64,000 nt of DNA from CATQHD01 sp965243165 (GCA_965243165.1 OZ251535.1:248001-312000); one strand, 5' to 3'; shown: positions 1-8,197, counted from the first letter of the stretch. Numbers and translations are program-made. The notes: a model not told the origin generated them from the sequence alone.

Positions 1-108
1 AGCCCGTGCATCCCAAACCTCGAACCGACGGCGTTCACTCATTGGGTGTACCCTCACGTTCTGAATCAGACAGTTGTTTCACTGTTATCACCCCAGGTCA
101 TAAGGGAT

Positions 109-133
109 GCGGGCGCTTATTTTATCCGCCCGC
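109..133. other. GC-rich stem-loop
   Basis: A 7-bp perfect inverted repeat (GCGGGCG at 109-115, CGCCCGC at 127-133) encloses an AT-rich 11-nt loop. It could be a transcription terminator of a gene lying left of the window, but there is no T-run after it on either strand. The function is open. Confidence 0.35.
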
Positions 134-160
134 CCCCATTCTCGTGAATAATCAGGGCCA

Positions 161-308
161 AGAGGACGAACAGACAGGGTTGACCAGGTTGTTTGGATGC
201 GTTGGCCTCACGGCGGAACCCCGGCAGACAACCCGCTGACCAGCAACAACCTCTATCCCCCTCTGCCTGTCAGCTCGTCTCCTCGAACTGAAACCAACCG
301 AGCAGCAC
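161..308. repeat. Dispersed repeat family A, copy 1
   Basis: First of three related copies (others at 62338-62492 and 62782-62907). Each starts with a variant of AGAGGACGAGCGGACAGG. About 120 bp later comes an imperfect inverted version (here GACGAGCTGACAGGCAG when read on the minus strand). Copy 1 and copy 2 also share about 25 bases beyond the right inverted end. The layout (small, non-coding, terminal inverted repeats, several copies) resembles a MITE or other non-autonomous intergenic palindrome. No flanking target duplication was recognised. No convincing gene overlaps it. Confidence 0.7.
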
Positions 309-615
309 ATTCGCTTTTCGGGATTGAGGGTTGTGCAAATCCCTGTTCGAGCCGCCTGCGCAGGCTCTTCTCCAGCAAGCCCCGGTCCGCAAAGGCCAAG
401 GTGCCCGGTTTGCCCCCCGCCTCCAACGAGACGGGCAGCCGAACAATTCGATTCAACCGAGCCGAGCGGCTGGACGAGGCGTGCGGCGGGAGGCTGTCAT
501 CGAACACCGCTTCTGAGTCTGCCCTCCCTATATCTGGGCCCCTCTGGGTGGGGCCGGAGGATCGAAGCGGTCGAGCCCGCGAAATGTCTTCGAACATACG
601 TACCCCTAGACGGAG
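309..615. other. Non-coding stretch, nothing recognised
   Basis: The interval between repeat A copy 1 and repeat B copy 1 has open frames on both strands, but none has a recognisable product, a good ribosome-binding site or a credible composition. No RNA gene, terminator with T-run, or further repeat was recognised here. The stretch from 747 to 960, up to the end of the PBP-like gene, is likewise without a feature I can support. Confidence 0.5.
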
Positions 616-746
616 GCCCCGAATTTTGGTATACCTATTGGGCTGAAGCACAAACACCGCCGCGAGTTCCGGAGAGGGCGGCGGTCAGAGACGGATCCCG
701 TTCGGTCCGGCCCCTCGGGCCGGGGGCGGCCTCGTGCGGCCCGGCG
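616..746. repeat. Dispersed repeat family B, copy 1
   Basis: This segment matches 34235-34357 over about 125 bp. Both copies read GCCCC, an ATTTTGG run, TATAC, then TTGAAGCACAAAC (or CTGAAGCACAAAC), then CGCCGCGAG, an AGAGACGG block and a hairpin of the form CCGGCCC-loop-GGGCCGG. Substitutions are scattered and the order of blocks is the same. It does not fit a protein-coding pattern. It may be a structured intergenic repeat or a decayed small mobile element. Confidence 0.65.
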
Positions 747-960
747 GATTTTCGTTCAAGGAGGCGGCGGCGGGGGATGGGCCCGGGTTTGCCGGCGGTG
801 GGGGCCGATTTTCGCGGACTTGAGGGGGCATTGGGTGGAATCGAACTCCAAGCCATGATTCACGAGGTTCATGTCAGGGCGACCTTGGAACTACTCATCT
901 AGCGAGCTGTCTGCTGCTGGGCAACCGTCCGCGAACCGGTGCTGCGCGGCGGCCCCGGCG

Positions 961-2064
961 TCAGGGCGGAGAAGCGGAGGCCTGCTGGTCGAGCCAGGCG
1001 GTGAGCACCGCCCGGCCGACGGGGAGGGCGGCGGCCCCGGCGTCTTCCTCCACCGCCGCCGCCACCGCCAAAGCCGGTTCGTCCGCGGGGATGAACCCGG
1101 CGAACCACGTGAAACGGCCGCCGGAGGGGGTACCGCCCTCCCCGAACTCGCCCAACCCCCGCACCGCGCCGAGGGTTTCGTTGCTGATGATCACCTGCAC
1201 CAGGCTTTGTGCGAGGTCGGCGGCTTCCTCCGCGCTGAACAGCTCGGAGTGGACGGCCGGCGCCGCCTCCGACTCCACGAGGGAGTCGGGGTCGAACACC
1301 CGGGCCACCAGGTAGGGGGCCATCAACCGCCCCTCCTCGGCTATGGCCGCCGCCCGCAGCGCCAGCCCCAGGGCCGTGTCCGGAGCGCCCCCCGGGTCCG
1401 GCGCGGCGGCCAGCTCCTCCCAGGGCGGCTGCTCGAGGAGCGGCCTCCCCAGGGCGCGGTTGTCGAGCGGACGGGCGGGGTCGGCGGCCAGCTCCTCCCA
1501 GGCGGCCTCGGCGTCCGCGCCGACCAGGGAGTTGGGGTCGAAGGCGGGCGCGCTCACCAGGGCCAGCACCCGGCCGGTGGCTGGGTCGAGGGCCACCACC
1601 GCCCCCCGCCGGCTCCCCAGGGCGCGGGCGGAAGCCTGCTGCAGGCGGTGGTCCAGGGTGAGCTGGAGGGAATGGGCCCGCAGATCCTCGCCGAGCAGGG
1701 CGGCGATGATGCTGGAGACGGTCAGGTCGCTGCCGGAGGTGAGGAGCTGGGCGTGGGAGGCTTCGACCCCGCCGTCCCCCAGCCGGGAGGCGAACCCCAC
1801 GGTATGGGCGTACAGGGAGTCGTGGGGGTATTCCCTCGCGTAGTGGCGGGGGCCGGGGGGGTCGAGGGCCGAACGGGCCAGCACCACCGAGTCGGCGGAG
1901 ACGATCTGGCCCCGCTCCCTCTCCGAAAGGGCCAGCACCCGGACATTGCGGGCGTCCTCTCGGAGCCGGTCGGCGGCCACCACCTGCCAGTAGGTGATGT
2001 CCAGCGCGATCACCAGGAAGACTGCGAACAGGGCCAGCGCCGCCCTCCGCATCGGGCCGTTCAT
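961..2064 (-). CDS. Class B PBP-like protein, transpeptidase motifs lost
   Basis: The 367-residue protein has an N-terminal membrane anchor (about residues 7-25) and aligns in order with actinobacterial PbpA: the LYAHTVGF region, the LQLTLDHRLQQ segment, AVVALDPATGRVLALVS, and the C-terminal WFAGFIPADEPALAVA block. PbpA proteins are about 490 residues. Here NRAL runs almost directly into ALGLALRAAAIAEEG, so the segment that should carry the SxxK nucleophile and SxN motif is absent. The KTG motif is also missing, replaced by GEFGEGGTPSGGRF. I infer a non-catalytic PBP-fold protein kept as a partner or scaffold for the SEDS protein. The ATG overlaps the stop of that gene (ATGA), which implies translational coupling. 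It is the last gene of the operon. Confidence 0.85.
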   Translation of the reverse strand: MNGPMRRAALALFAVFLVIALDITYWQVVAADRLREDARNVRVLALSERERGQIVSADSVVLARSALDPPGPRHYAREYPHDSLYAHTVGFASRLGDGGVEASHAQLLTSGSDLTVSSIIAALLGEDLRAHSLQLTLDHRLQQASARALGSRRGAVVALDPATGRVLALVSAPAFDPNSLVGADAEAAWEELAADPARPLDNRALGRPLLEQPPWEELAAAPDPGGAPDTALGLALRAAAIAEEGRLMAPYLVARVFDPDSLVESEAAPAVHSELFSAEEAADLAQSLVQVIISNETLGAVRGLGEFGEGGTPSGGRFTWFAGFIPADEPALAVAAAVEEDAGAAALPVGRAVLTAWLDQQASASPP

Positions 2065-3353
2065 GTGCGCTCCTCATGGCTGATGCGGGCCAGCAGGGCC
2101 AGCGCCAAGAAGGCTGTGACCAACGACGCCCCCTCGTATGACAGGAAAGGGGCGGGGAGGCCGGGGACCGGGAGGAGGCGGACCGTTCCGGCGGCGGACA
2201 CCGCGGCTTGGAGGCCGATCAACAGGGAGAGGCCGGCCGCCGCCAGCTTGCGGAACAGGTCGCGGGAGCGCAGGGCCACCCCGAACCCCGCCGCCGCCAG
2301 CAGGGCGTAGACGGCCAACACCGCGGTCGAACCCGCCAGGCCCATCTCTTCGGCCACCACCGCCAAGGGCAGCCGGGAGGCGGCGTCGGGGATCAGGTCG
2401 GGCCGCCCCAGACCGAGGCCCGCACCCGAGAGGCTGCCCGCCCCCAAGGCGAAGATGCTTTGGGCGGTCTGGTAGCCGGCCCCCTCGTAATAACTCCAGG
2501 GGTCTATCCAGACCTCGACCTGCCGCCGGACCTGTTCGAACAGGAAGAAGGCCCCCGCCGCGCCGAGGGCATACCCTCCGAACCCGATTCCCAGGTAGGC
2601 CGCCCGGTTGGTGGCCGCATACAGCATGACGGCGGCCAAGCCGAACAGCAGGAGGGATGCGCCCAGGTCCTGGTAGAAGGCCAGCGCGCCCCAGCCCGCC
2701 GCCCAGGCCGCCCCCAGCGCCGCCGCCTGATGGAGGCCGGGCAGCCGCACCCTTCCGAGCTGCGGCCCTCCGGCGCTGAGGGCCGCTTGGCGGTCGGACA
2801 GGCAGGCGGCGAGGAACACCACCAGCAGCAGCTTGGCCGCTTCGCCGGGCTGGAAGACCGCCTCCGGCCACCACCTCCATTCGACCCAGAGGCGCGCTCC
2901 GCCCTGCTCCAGCCCGTGCAGCGGCAGCGGTCCTCCCCGGGGTAGCGCCGGGAGGGCGGCCAGAGCACCCGCCGCCGCCGGCCATATCCAGGGGCGGCGC
3001 CGGAGGGCGGCCAGACCCCTCCCCTGCAGCCAGAGAAGCAGGAGGGCGGCCAGGGCGGCGGCGGCCGCCAGCCACCAGCGGTGCCGGGCGGCCAGGTCCT
3101 GGTCGAGGCGGTAGATCATCACGTAACCGATGGCGGCGAGGGTGGCGGCCGGGGGGATGAGGAAGGGAACAGCCCGCGGCGCCCAGCGGCGCATGGCCGC
3201 CAGGAAACCGCCGAACACCGCCCCGAACCAGAGGAAGGTCTGCCCCGGCGCCGCAAAGGAGGCGCCGCGCCCGGCGAAATCCACCAGCAGCACCCCGAAG
3301 GCGGCCAGCGCCGCCGCCGCCAAGACGAGGACAGCCTCGGCGGTCCGGCTCAC
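2061..3353 (-). CDS. SEDS-family (FtsW/RodA) membrane protein, catalytic Asp apparently replaced
   Basis: A 430-residue protein with about ten membrane segments. The conserved AEEMGLAGS block corresponds to AEELGL of RodA/FtsW, and PAPFLSYEGASL corresponds to the C-terminal PF-SYGGSS motif. SEDS proteins polymerise lipid II glycan strands with a class B PBP. In E. coli RodA the essential Asp lies in TDF just before AEELG; here the aligned residues are SRL, so Asp appears to be Arg. The GTG start overlaps the stop of a 14-codon ORF (ATG at 3394, preceded by AGAGGAAGAAGG). The 5' end is therefore either coupled to that leader or slightly frameshifted. It belongs to the FHA-PP2C-SEDS-PBP operon. 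Confidence 0.88.
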   Translation of the reverse strand: MSRTAEAVLVLAAAALAAFGVLLVDFAGRGASFAAPGQTFLWFGAVFGGFLAAMRRWAPRAVPFLIPPAATLAAIGYVMIYRLDQDLAARHRWWLAAAAALAALLLLWLQGRGLAALRRRPWIWPAAAGALAALPALPRGGPLPLHGLEQGGARLWVEWRWWPEAVFQPGEAAKLLLVVFLAACLSDRQAALSAGGPQLGRVRLPGLHQAAALGAAWAAGWGALAFYQDLGASLLLFGLAAVMLYAATNRAAYLGIGFGGYALGAAGAFFLFEQVRRQVEVWIDPWSYYEGAGYQTAQSIFALGAGSLSGAGLGLGRPDLIPDAASRLPLAVVAEEMGLAGSTAVLAVYALLAAAGFGVALRSRDLFRKLAAAGLSLLIGLQAAVSAAGTVRLLPVPGLPAPFLSYEGASLVTAFLALALLARISHEERT

Positions 3354-3394
3354 TGCCGGGCGGGGCGGGTTGCGGCCTCGGCTTGGGCTGTCAT
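3348..3394 (-). other. Short leader ORF overlapping the SEDS start
   Basis: ATG at 3394 follows a purine-rich AGAGGAAGAAGG and encodes 14 codons (MTAQAEAATRPARQ). Its TGA overlaps the GTG of the SEDS gene. It may be a coupling leader, or the true N-terminus separated by a single-base frameshift, since related SEDS proteins carry a similar hydrophilic N-terminal tail. No other signal was found in the rest of the 170-bp gap up to the phosphatase gene. Confidence 0.35.
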
Positions 3395-3523
3395 GGGCCT
3401 TCTTCCTCTTGGACCGGCGGGGGCGCGGCGCCGCCGGCCGCGGCCCGCGAGAGCCTCCCGTCCGATCCTCTCACCGATCGTCTTGGAAGGCGGGCGGACA
3501 GGCCCCCGGGCGAAGCCTCGGCC

Positions 3524-4267
3524 TCATGCGGGCAGGCGGCCGTCTTCGGAGTCCCGGGTTGCCTCTGCGGCGTCTACCACCATCACCGTGATGTTGTCGC
3601 GCCCGCCCGCCAGGTTGGCGGCTTCGATCAGCCCCCACACCGCGTCCGACGGCGCCCCCGACCCGAGCAGGCGGTGTATCTCGCCGTCCGGCAGCTCCCC
3701 GTGCAGGCCGTCCGAGCAGAGCATCAGCCGGTCGCCGGCTTCGAGATCGATCGAGGCGGCCTCCACGTCCAGTTTGTCCTCGAAGCCCAGCGCCTGGGTC
3801 AACCAGGAACTTCGGGGATGGTTGCGGGCTTCCTCCTTGGTGATCTCCCCCTGGTCGACCAGCTCCTGCGCCATGTTGTGGTCGGTGGTGAGCTGATCGA
3901 GCCGGCCGCCCCGGAGCAGGTAGGCGCGGCTGTCCCCCACATGACCCAAGGCGAGCCGCCCGCCGGGGCCGAACTCCGCCAGGGTCAAGGTGGTGCCCAT
4001 CCCGGCCAAATCGGGGTCGGCGAGCACGGCTCCCATGACGGCCCGATTGGCGGCCTCCACCCGGCCCTCGGGCGGCCCGTCGGTTTCCACGGCGGCGGCG
4101 ACGGCGGTCCGGCTGGCCACCTCCCCTCCGGTGTGGCCGCCCATTCCGTCCGCCACCGCCGCCAACAGGCGGTCGGCGCCGCCGCCGTCCTGCTCCGGAT
4201 AGAAGGCGTCCTCGTTGTTGGGGCGCACCCTGCCGATATGGGCGCCCCCGGCCCAGATGAACTTCAA
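3524..4267 (-). CDS. PP2C-family Ser/Thr protein phosphatase, copy 1
   Basis: A 247-residue soluble PPM/PP2C phosphatase with the full motif set in order: RPNNEDAF near the N-terminus, ADGMGGHTGGE, MGTTLTLA, GHVGDSRAYLL, LCSDGLHGEL and GGRDNITVMVV. The Asp residues that bind the two metal ions are present. The TTG start is chosen because GGGAGGTGAC precedes it and the protein then begins KFIWAGG like its neighbour. Mycobacterial PstP at the same locus is membrane-anchored with an extracellular domain; this copy has no membrane segment. It is a close tandem paralogue of the gene at 4344-5051. It presumably dephosphorylates division or wall-synthesis proteins, the FHA partner being a candidate. 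Confidence 0.9.
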   Translation of the reverse strand: MKFIWAGGAHIGRVRPNNEDAFYPEQDGGGADRLLAAVADGMGGHTGGEVASRTAVAAAVETDGPPEGRVEAANRAVMGAVLADPDLAGMGTTLTLAEFGPGGRLALGHVGDSRAYLLRGGRLDQLTTDHNMAQELVDQGEITKEEARNHPRSSWLTQALGFEDKLDVEAASIDLEAGDRLMLCSDGLHGELPDGEIHRLLGSGAPSDAVWGLIEAANLAGGRDNITVMVVDAAEATRDSEDGRLPA

Positions 4268-4347
4268 GTCACCTCCCAGACGGTCCTGCCGGTCTGTACG
4301 GCGCCCCCCTCTTCGAGCTCGAGGAGCGGCGCCCGTTTGCCGTTCAC
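4268..4347 (-). pseudogene. Remnant of the FHA gene 3' end (duplication scar)
   Basis: The 80 bases between the two phosphatase genes are not random. On the minus strand they read VNGKRAPLLELEEGGA then VQTGRTVWEVT, which is a degenerate copy of the last 27 residues of the FHA protein at 5048-5464 (VNGKRVTAPLKLNKGDA, VQIGRTVLEVT). At the DNA level 4268-4345 aligns with 5052-5131. The tandem duplication that produced two phosphatases therefore carried the tail of the FHA gene with it. The junction lies at the stop codon of the second phosphatase. Confidence 0.88.
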
Positions 4348-5051
4348 GCCTCTGCGTCCACCACCATCACCGTGATGTTGTCGTTTCCGCCTGCCAGGTT
4401 GGCGGCTTCGATCAACCCCCGCACCGCGTCCGGCGGCGACCCCGACCCGAGCAGGCCGTGTATTTCGCTGTCCGGCAGCTCTCCGTGCAGGCCGTCTGAG
4501 CAGAGCATCAGCCGGTCGCCGGCTTCGAGAGCTTCCGAGGCCTCCTCCACTTCCAGCGCTTCGTCGAAACCCAGCGCCTGGGTCAACCAGGAGCTGTAGG
4601 GGTGGCAGCGGGCTTCCTCCTTGGTGATCTTCCCCTGGTCGACCAGCTCCTGCGCCTTGTTGTGGTCGGTGGTGAGCTGATCGAGCCGGCCGCCCCGGAG
4701 CAGGTAGGCGCGGCAGTCACCCGCGTGGCCCAGGGCGAGCTGCCCGCCGGGGCCGAATTGCGCCAGGGTCAGGGTGGTGCCCATCCCGGCCAAACCGGGC
4801 GCGGCGAGCCCCGCCGCCAGCACCGCCTCGTCGGCGGCTTCGATCCGGTCTTTGAGAGGCGCCCCGGTTTTCATCACAGCGCGGATCACGGCAATCCGGC
4901 TGGCCGCCCCTCCTCCGGGATGGCCGCCCATTCCGTCCGCCACCGCCGCCAACAGGCGGTCGCCGCCGCCGCCCCGCTCCGGATAGAAGACGTCCTCGTT
5001 TTTAGGTCGCACCATGCCGATATCGGTGCCCCCGGCCCAAATGAACTTCAC
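4344..5051 (-). CDS. PP2C-family Ser/Thr protein phosphatase, copy 2
   Basis: A 235-residue paralogue of the 3524-4267 product with the same order of motifs: RPKNEDVF, ADGMGGH, MGTTLTLA, GHAGDCRAYLL, CSDGLHGEL and GGNDNITVMVV. It differs at two usually conserved places: GGE after the metal motif is GGG, and GDSR is GDCR. The GTG start at 5051 has GGAGGTGAC upstream and overlaps the TGA of the FHA gene, so the two are translationally coupled. The position next to FHA makes this the ancestral-position copy. No membrane segment is present, unlike mycobacterial PstP. Confidence 0.9.
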   Translation of the reverse strand: MKFIWAGGTDIGMVRPKNEDVFYPERGGGGDRLLAAVADGMGGHPGGGAASRIAVIRAVMKTGAPLKDRIEAADEAVLAAGLAAPGLAGMGTTLTLAQFGPGGQLALGHAGDCRAYLLRGGRLDQLTTDHNKAQELVDQGKITKEEARCHPYSSWLTQALGFDEALEVEEASEALEAGDRLMLCSDGLHGELPDSEIHGLLGSGSPPDAVRGLIEAANLAGGNDNITVMVVDAEA

Positions 5052-5464
5052 GTCACCTCCAAGACGGTCCTGCCGATCTGTACGGCGTCCCCCTTGTTGA
5101 GCTTGAGAGGGGCGGTCACCCGTTTGCCGTTCACATATGTGCCGTTGGTGCTGCCCAGATCGAACAACGACAGGCTGCCGGCTTCGTTCACCAAGCGGAC
5201 GTGGAAATCGGAGGCGTAGGCGTCCTCCACCAGCACGTCCGCCTGCCCGCTGCGGCCCAAGACTATCGGCTGGCGCACGTCCACGCTCATCCCCTTCTGG
5301 GTGTCGCTGCGGACCACGGCCAGCCCGGCGCCGCCGCGGCGCCTGCCGCCCACCGGCTGGCCGGTGCCGATGTGGGCGGCGATGGCCTTGCCGATCTGCC
5401 AGACGAACAGATAGATGAAGGCCACGAAGATGAGTTTCAGCGAAACCAGGATTACGGCGGGCAT
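5048..5464 (-). CDS. FHA-domain protein with N-terminal membrane anchor (FhaB/FipA-like)
   Basis: A 138-residue protein: one membrane helix at about residues 3-25, a short basic linker, then a forkhead-associated phosphothreonine-binding domain (residues 60-137) with LGRSGQADVLV, SDFHVRL and LGSTNGTYVNGKRV. The usual Ser-Arg-x-x-His pattern is Ser-Asp-Phe-His here, so the Arg is not conserved. Mycobacterial FhaB (FipA) has the same architecture, sits upstream of pstP-rodA-pbpA and links Thr phosphorylation to the divisome. It is the first gene of the operon. The larger open frame extending upstream is rejected because ATG 5464 gives the natural membrane anchor. Confidence 0.88.
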   Translation of the reverse strand: MPAVILVSLKLIFVAFIYLFVWQIGKAIAAHIGTGQPVGGRRRGGAGLAVVRSDTQKGMSVDVRQPIVLGRSGQADVLVEDAYASDFHVRLVNEAGSLSLFDLGSTNGTYVNGKRVTAPLKLNKGDAVQIGRTVLEVT

Positions 5465-5565
5465 GGCCGACAGGATACGCCGCCGCGCCGGCAACCGGCG
5501 GCGGGCCCGCGGGCCGCCCGTTGATCGGCCCCGCCCGCATCCCGGCGGCCGGAGGGCCGCCTCGG

Positions 5566-6348
5566 TCAGTAGAGCGGCTCGGCCCCTTTCGAGGGGGGCC
5601 CGGCGGTGGTGTAGGCGACGGCTTGTTTGAGGGCGGCCTGGAAGGTCTGGAAGTCGGACAGCACCGTAACCATGCGGAACCCCCGCGCCAGCCGGTCGGC
5701 GGCGGCGGCGGGCGAAGCCTGGATGCCGGGGGCGACCCCATGTCGGTCGCAGGCCTCTCTGATCCGGTCGAGCATGTCCAAGAAAGGCTGCTCGCTCGTG
5801 CCCGGCCAGTAGCCCATCGCGATCGACAGGTCGGAGGGCCCTACGTAGGCCACGTCCACGCCGGGGACGGCCAGGATGCGGTCCAGGTCGTCCACCGCCT
5901 CCATCGTCTCGATCATGGGGATGCAGAGCACTTCCTCGTTGATCCGCTGGTAGTAGTCGGCGCCTTCTGCCAGCGCCGCCCTCATGGCGCCGAAGCTGCG
6001 CTCGCCGACGGGGGGGAAACGGCAGGCGGAGGCGGCGGCGGCGGCCTGCTCGGCCGAGTCGATCATGGGAACGACCACCCCCATCGCCCCGGCGTCGAGG
6101 ACGGTCGAGATGTTGGCGGTCGAGAGCTCGGGCACCCGGACGATGGGCGTGGCGCCCCCCAGGGAGACGGCCTGCAGCAGCTGCACCGCATCCCCATAGT
6201 CGATCACCCCGTGCTGCATGTCGACGCACAGGTAGTCGAGGCCGGCATAGGCCGCCGCCTCGGCGGTGATGGGGCTGGGTATGGTGATCCAGGCGCCGTA
6301 AGCCGGCTGCCCGGAGGCCAGCTTGGCGCGGAGTGGGTTGGGTCGCAT
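5566..6348 (-). CDS. HpcH/HpaI-family aldolase
   Basis: A 260-residue class II metal-dependent aldolase of the HpcH/HpaI (2-oxo-3-deoxy acid / citramalyl type) family. Family marks: YGAWITIPSP near the N-terminus, GLDYLCVDMQHG with the substrate-binding region, VVVPMIDSAEQA, IPMIETMEAV with the metal-binding Glu, and VGPSDLSIAMG with the metal-binding Asp. These enzymes cleave 4-hydroxy-2-oxo acids to pyruvate plus an aldehyde. The natural substrate cannot be told from sequence. It is divergent from the ThDP enzyme at 6500 across about 150 bp, which probably holds both promoters. Confidence 0.9.
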   Translation of the reverse strand: MRPNPLRAKLASGQPAYGAWITIPSPITAEAAAYAGLDYLCVDMQHGVIDYGDAVQLLQAVSLGGATPIVRVPELSTANISTVLDAGAMGVVVPMIDSAEQAAAAASACRFPPVGERSFGAMRAALAEGADYYQRINEEVLCIPMIETMEAVDDLDRILAVPGVDVAYVGPSDLSIAMGYWPGTSEQPFLDMLDRIREACDRHGVAPGIQASPAAAADRLARGFRMVTVLSDFQTFQAALKQAVAYTTAGPPSKGAEPLY

Positions 6349-6499
6349 ACCCCTATGATGGCAGGTCGGCGCCGCGATTTCCAGAACGGGCGGCGCCCGC
6401 CCCAGCCGCATCGGCCGGCCCCCGCCGGGGGTACGATTTCTCCTGCCCCTCGCCGGCGCCGCGGGCGGGCAGGTCAGGCGATACAGGAAGGGATTCCAC

Positions 6500-8071
6500 A
6501 TGCCCCGAACGGACGCCTTGGCCGCGGCCGCCATGTCGGAGCTGGCCGCTTCCGGCGTGAGCCTCATGTGCGGGGTGCCGGGGGATCCCAGCCTGGTGCT
6601 GATCGACAAAGGGGCGGAGGCGGGCATCCGTTTCGTGCTCACCCACGGGGAAACGGCGGCCTGCGTCGCGGCGGGCGTCTACGGCGGGCTGACCGGAGCG
6701 CCGGGGGCGGCGGCGGTTACCAGGGGGCCGGGGGCGGCGTCGGCGGTCAACGGGATGGCCCAGGCCACCCTCGACCGCTTCCCCCTCCTCCTGTTGAGTG
6801 ATGTGGTTCCCGCCGCCGAACGGGGCTGGGCGGCCCATCAGCGGTTCGACCAACAGCGGATGATGGCCCCGGTTGCGAAGTGGTCCGGCGCCCTGGGGCA
6901 TGGGGATCCGGCGGAGACGGTGCGGCGGGCCGCCCGGCTGGCCATGGCTGCTCCGCCCGGCGCCGTCCATCTGGACTTCGACCCCACCGCGCCGGGGGAT
7001 CTGCCCCCAGCGCCGCCGAGGCCGGCCGCCCCTGACACCGCCGCCTTGGAACGGGCCCGCCGGCTGGCGGCCGCCGCCCGCCGCCCGGTGTTCCTGATAG
7101 GGGCCGGGGCCGCTCCCTGGGCGGGGGCGGTGCGGCCGCTGGTGGAGGGCCTGGACGCTCCGGCGCTGGTCACCTACCAGGCCAAGGGGATCATCCCGGA
7201 CTCCTCGCCCTCCTATGGAGGCCTCTTCACCAACTCGGCCTCGGAGCAGGCTCTGATAGAGAAGGCCGACCTGATCGTGGCCGTAGAGCTGGACCCGGTG
7301 GAGCCTCTGGCCCGGCCTTGGCCGTACCGGACGCCGGTGCTGGCCGTGAACACCCGGCCCCTGACCGACTCCTACTACTCGGTTGCGGCGGAGGTCACCG
7401 GCCTGCTCGACGCCGCCCTGGCCGGACTGTGGGGATCGTTCAGGGCCGATTGGCCCGCCGGGGCGGGGCCGGCGGCGGCCGCCCGGGTGCGGGATGACCT
7501 GTACACCGAGGGGCCGGGCTTCACCCCCTTCGAGCTGATGGAGGCGGTGGCCGAGGCCGGGCCGGAGGACCCGGTGGCAACGGTGGACGCCGGCGCCCAT
7601 TTCCTGGTGATCATGCCCTTCTGGGAGGTGAGCCGCCCGTTCGATTTGTTGATCTCGAACGGCCTGGCCACCATGGGCTTTGCCCTGCCGGCCGCCATGG
7701 GCGCCGCCCTCGCCCGCCCCGGCCGCCCGGTGCTCTGCCTGACCGGAGACGGCGGTATGAGCATGACGCTGGCGGAGCTGGAGACGGTCGCCCGGCTCGA
7801 CCTCGACATAACGGTGGTGGTCTTCAACGACTCGGCCCTCAGCCTCATCGCCATCAAGCGGGGTTCGGAAGCCCCCGAAGGGGTGAACGCGGTGAACTAC
7901 GGCCCCATCGACTTCGCGGCGGCGGCCCGGGCGCTGGGGATGGAGGGCCGCACAGCCGAAAGCCCCGACGGCATGCGCCGGGCGCTGGCCTCCGGGCGGG
8001 GCCCGCGGTTGATCGACGCCCGCATCGACCCCGGCGTCTACCCCCATGTGATACGAACCGCCCGCGGCTGA
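6500..8071 (+). CDS. Thiamine-diphosphate-dependent enzyme, acetolactate synthase/decarboxylase superfamily
   Basis: A 523-residue protein with the three-domain ThDP layout. The N-terminal PYR domain carries the cofactor-activating Glu in HGETAACVA (about residue 51), followed by a central domain (about 180-320). The C-terminal PP domain carries GDGGMSMTLAELETVA (about 416) and ends the metal motif with VVFND. The length is slightly below typical acetolactate synthase (about 550-570). No small regulatory subunit is adjacent, and no other biosynthetic gene is near. A catabolic role such as benzoylformate- or oxalyl-CoA-type decarboxylation or an acyloin reaction is more likely than branched-chain synthesis. 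The substrate is unknown. Confidence 0.88.
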   Translation: MPRTDALAAAAMSELAASGVSLMCGVPGDPSLVLIDKGAEAGIRFVLTHGETAACVAAGVYGGLTGAPGAAAVTRGPGAASAVNGMAQATLDRFPLLLLSDVVPAAERGWAAHQRFDQQRMMAPVAKWSGALGHGDPAETVRRAARLAMAAPPGAVHLDFDPTAPGDLPPAPPRPAAPDTAALERARRLAAAARRPVFLIGAGAAPWAGAVRPLVEGLDAPALVTYQAKGIIPDSSPSYGGLFTNSASEQALIEKADLIVAVELDPVEPLARPWPYRTPVLAVNTRPLTDSYYSVAAEVTGLLDAALAGLWGSFRADWPAGAGPAAAARVRDDLYTEGPGFTPFELMEAVAEAGPEDPVATVDAGAHFLVIMPFWEVSRPFDLLISNGLATMGFALPAAMGAALARPGRPVLCLTGDGGMSMTLAELETVARLDLDITVVVFNDSALSLIAIKRGSEAPEGVNAVNYGPIDFAAAARALGMEGRTAESPDGMRRALASGRGPRLIDARIDPGVYPHVIRTARG

Positions 8072-8197
8072 CGGCGGGCGGGCTTGGAGCAGATTGTGGT
8101 CAGGCGGGGCGGCGGGCGGAGGCCGGGCTTATGATCCACCGGAGTCGAAGCGGGGGCGGGGTCTCGAGAACCGCCGAATCCGACGAGTGGAGAAACG

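Noticed and set aside
325..350. A tRNA 3'-end-like string near CCCTGTTCGAG
   Set aside because: No matching acceptor or anticodon stem; resemblance is limited to a few bases.
833..852. A tRNA T-arm-like string (GTTCGATTCCA on the minus strand)
   Set aside because: The five T-stem pairs do not form, and no D-arm or anticodon arm lies at the right distance on that strand.
871..2310. Long open frames antisense to the PBP-like and SEDS genes
   Set aside because: Low-complexity Gly/Arg/Pro translations typical of GC-rich shadow frames; the minus strand carries clear families.
6500..8071. Anabolic acetolactate synthase (ilvB)
   Set aside because: No regulatory subunit or other branched-chain genes nearby and shorter than typical; kept as generic ThDP enzyme.
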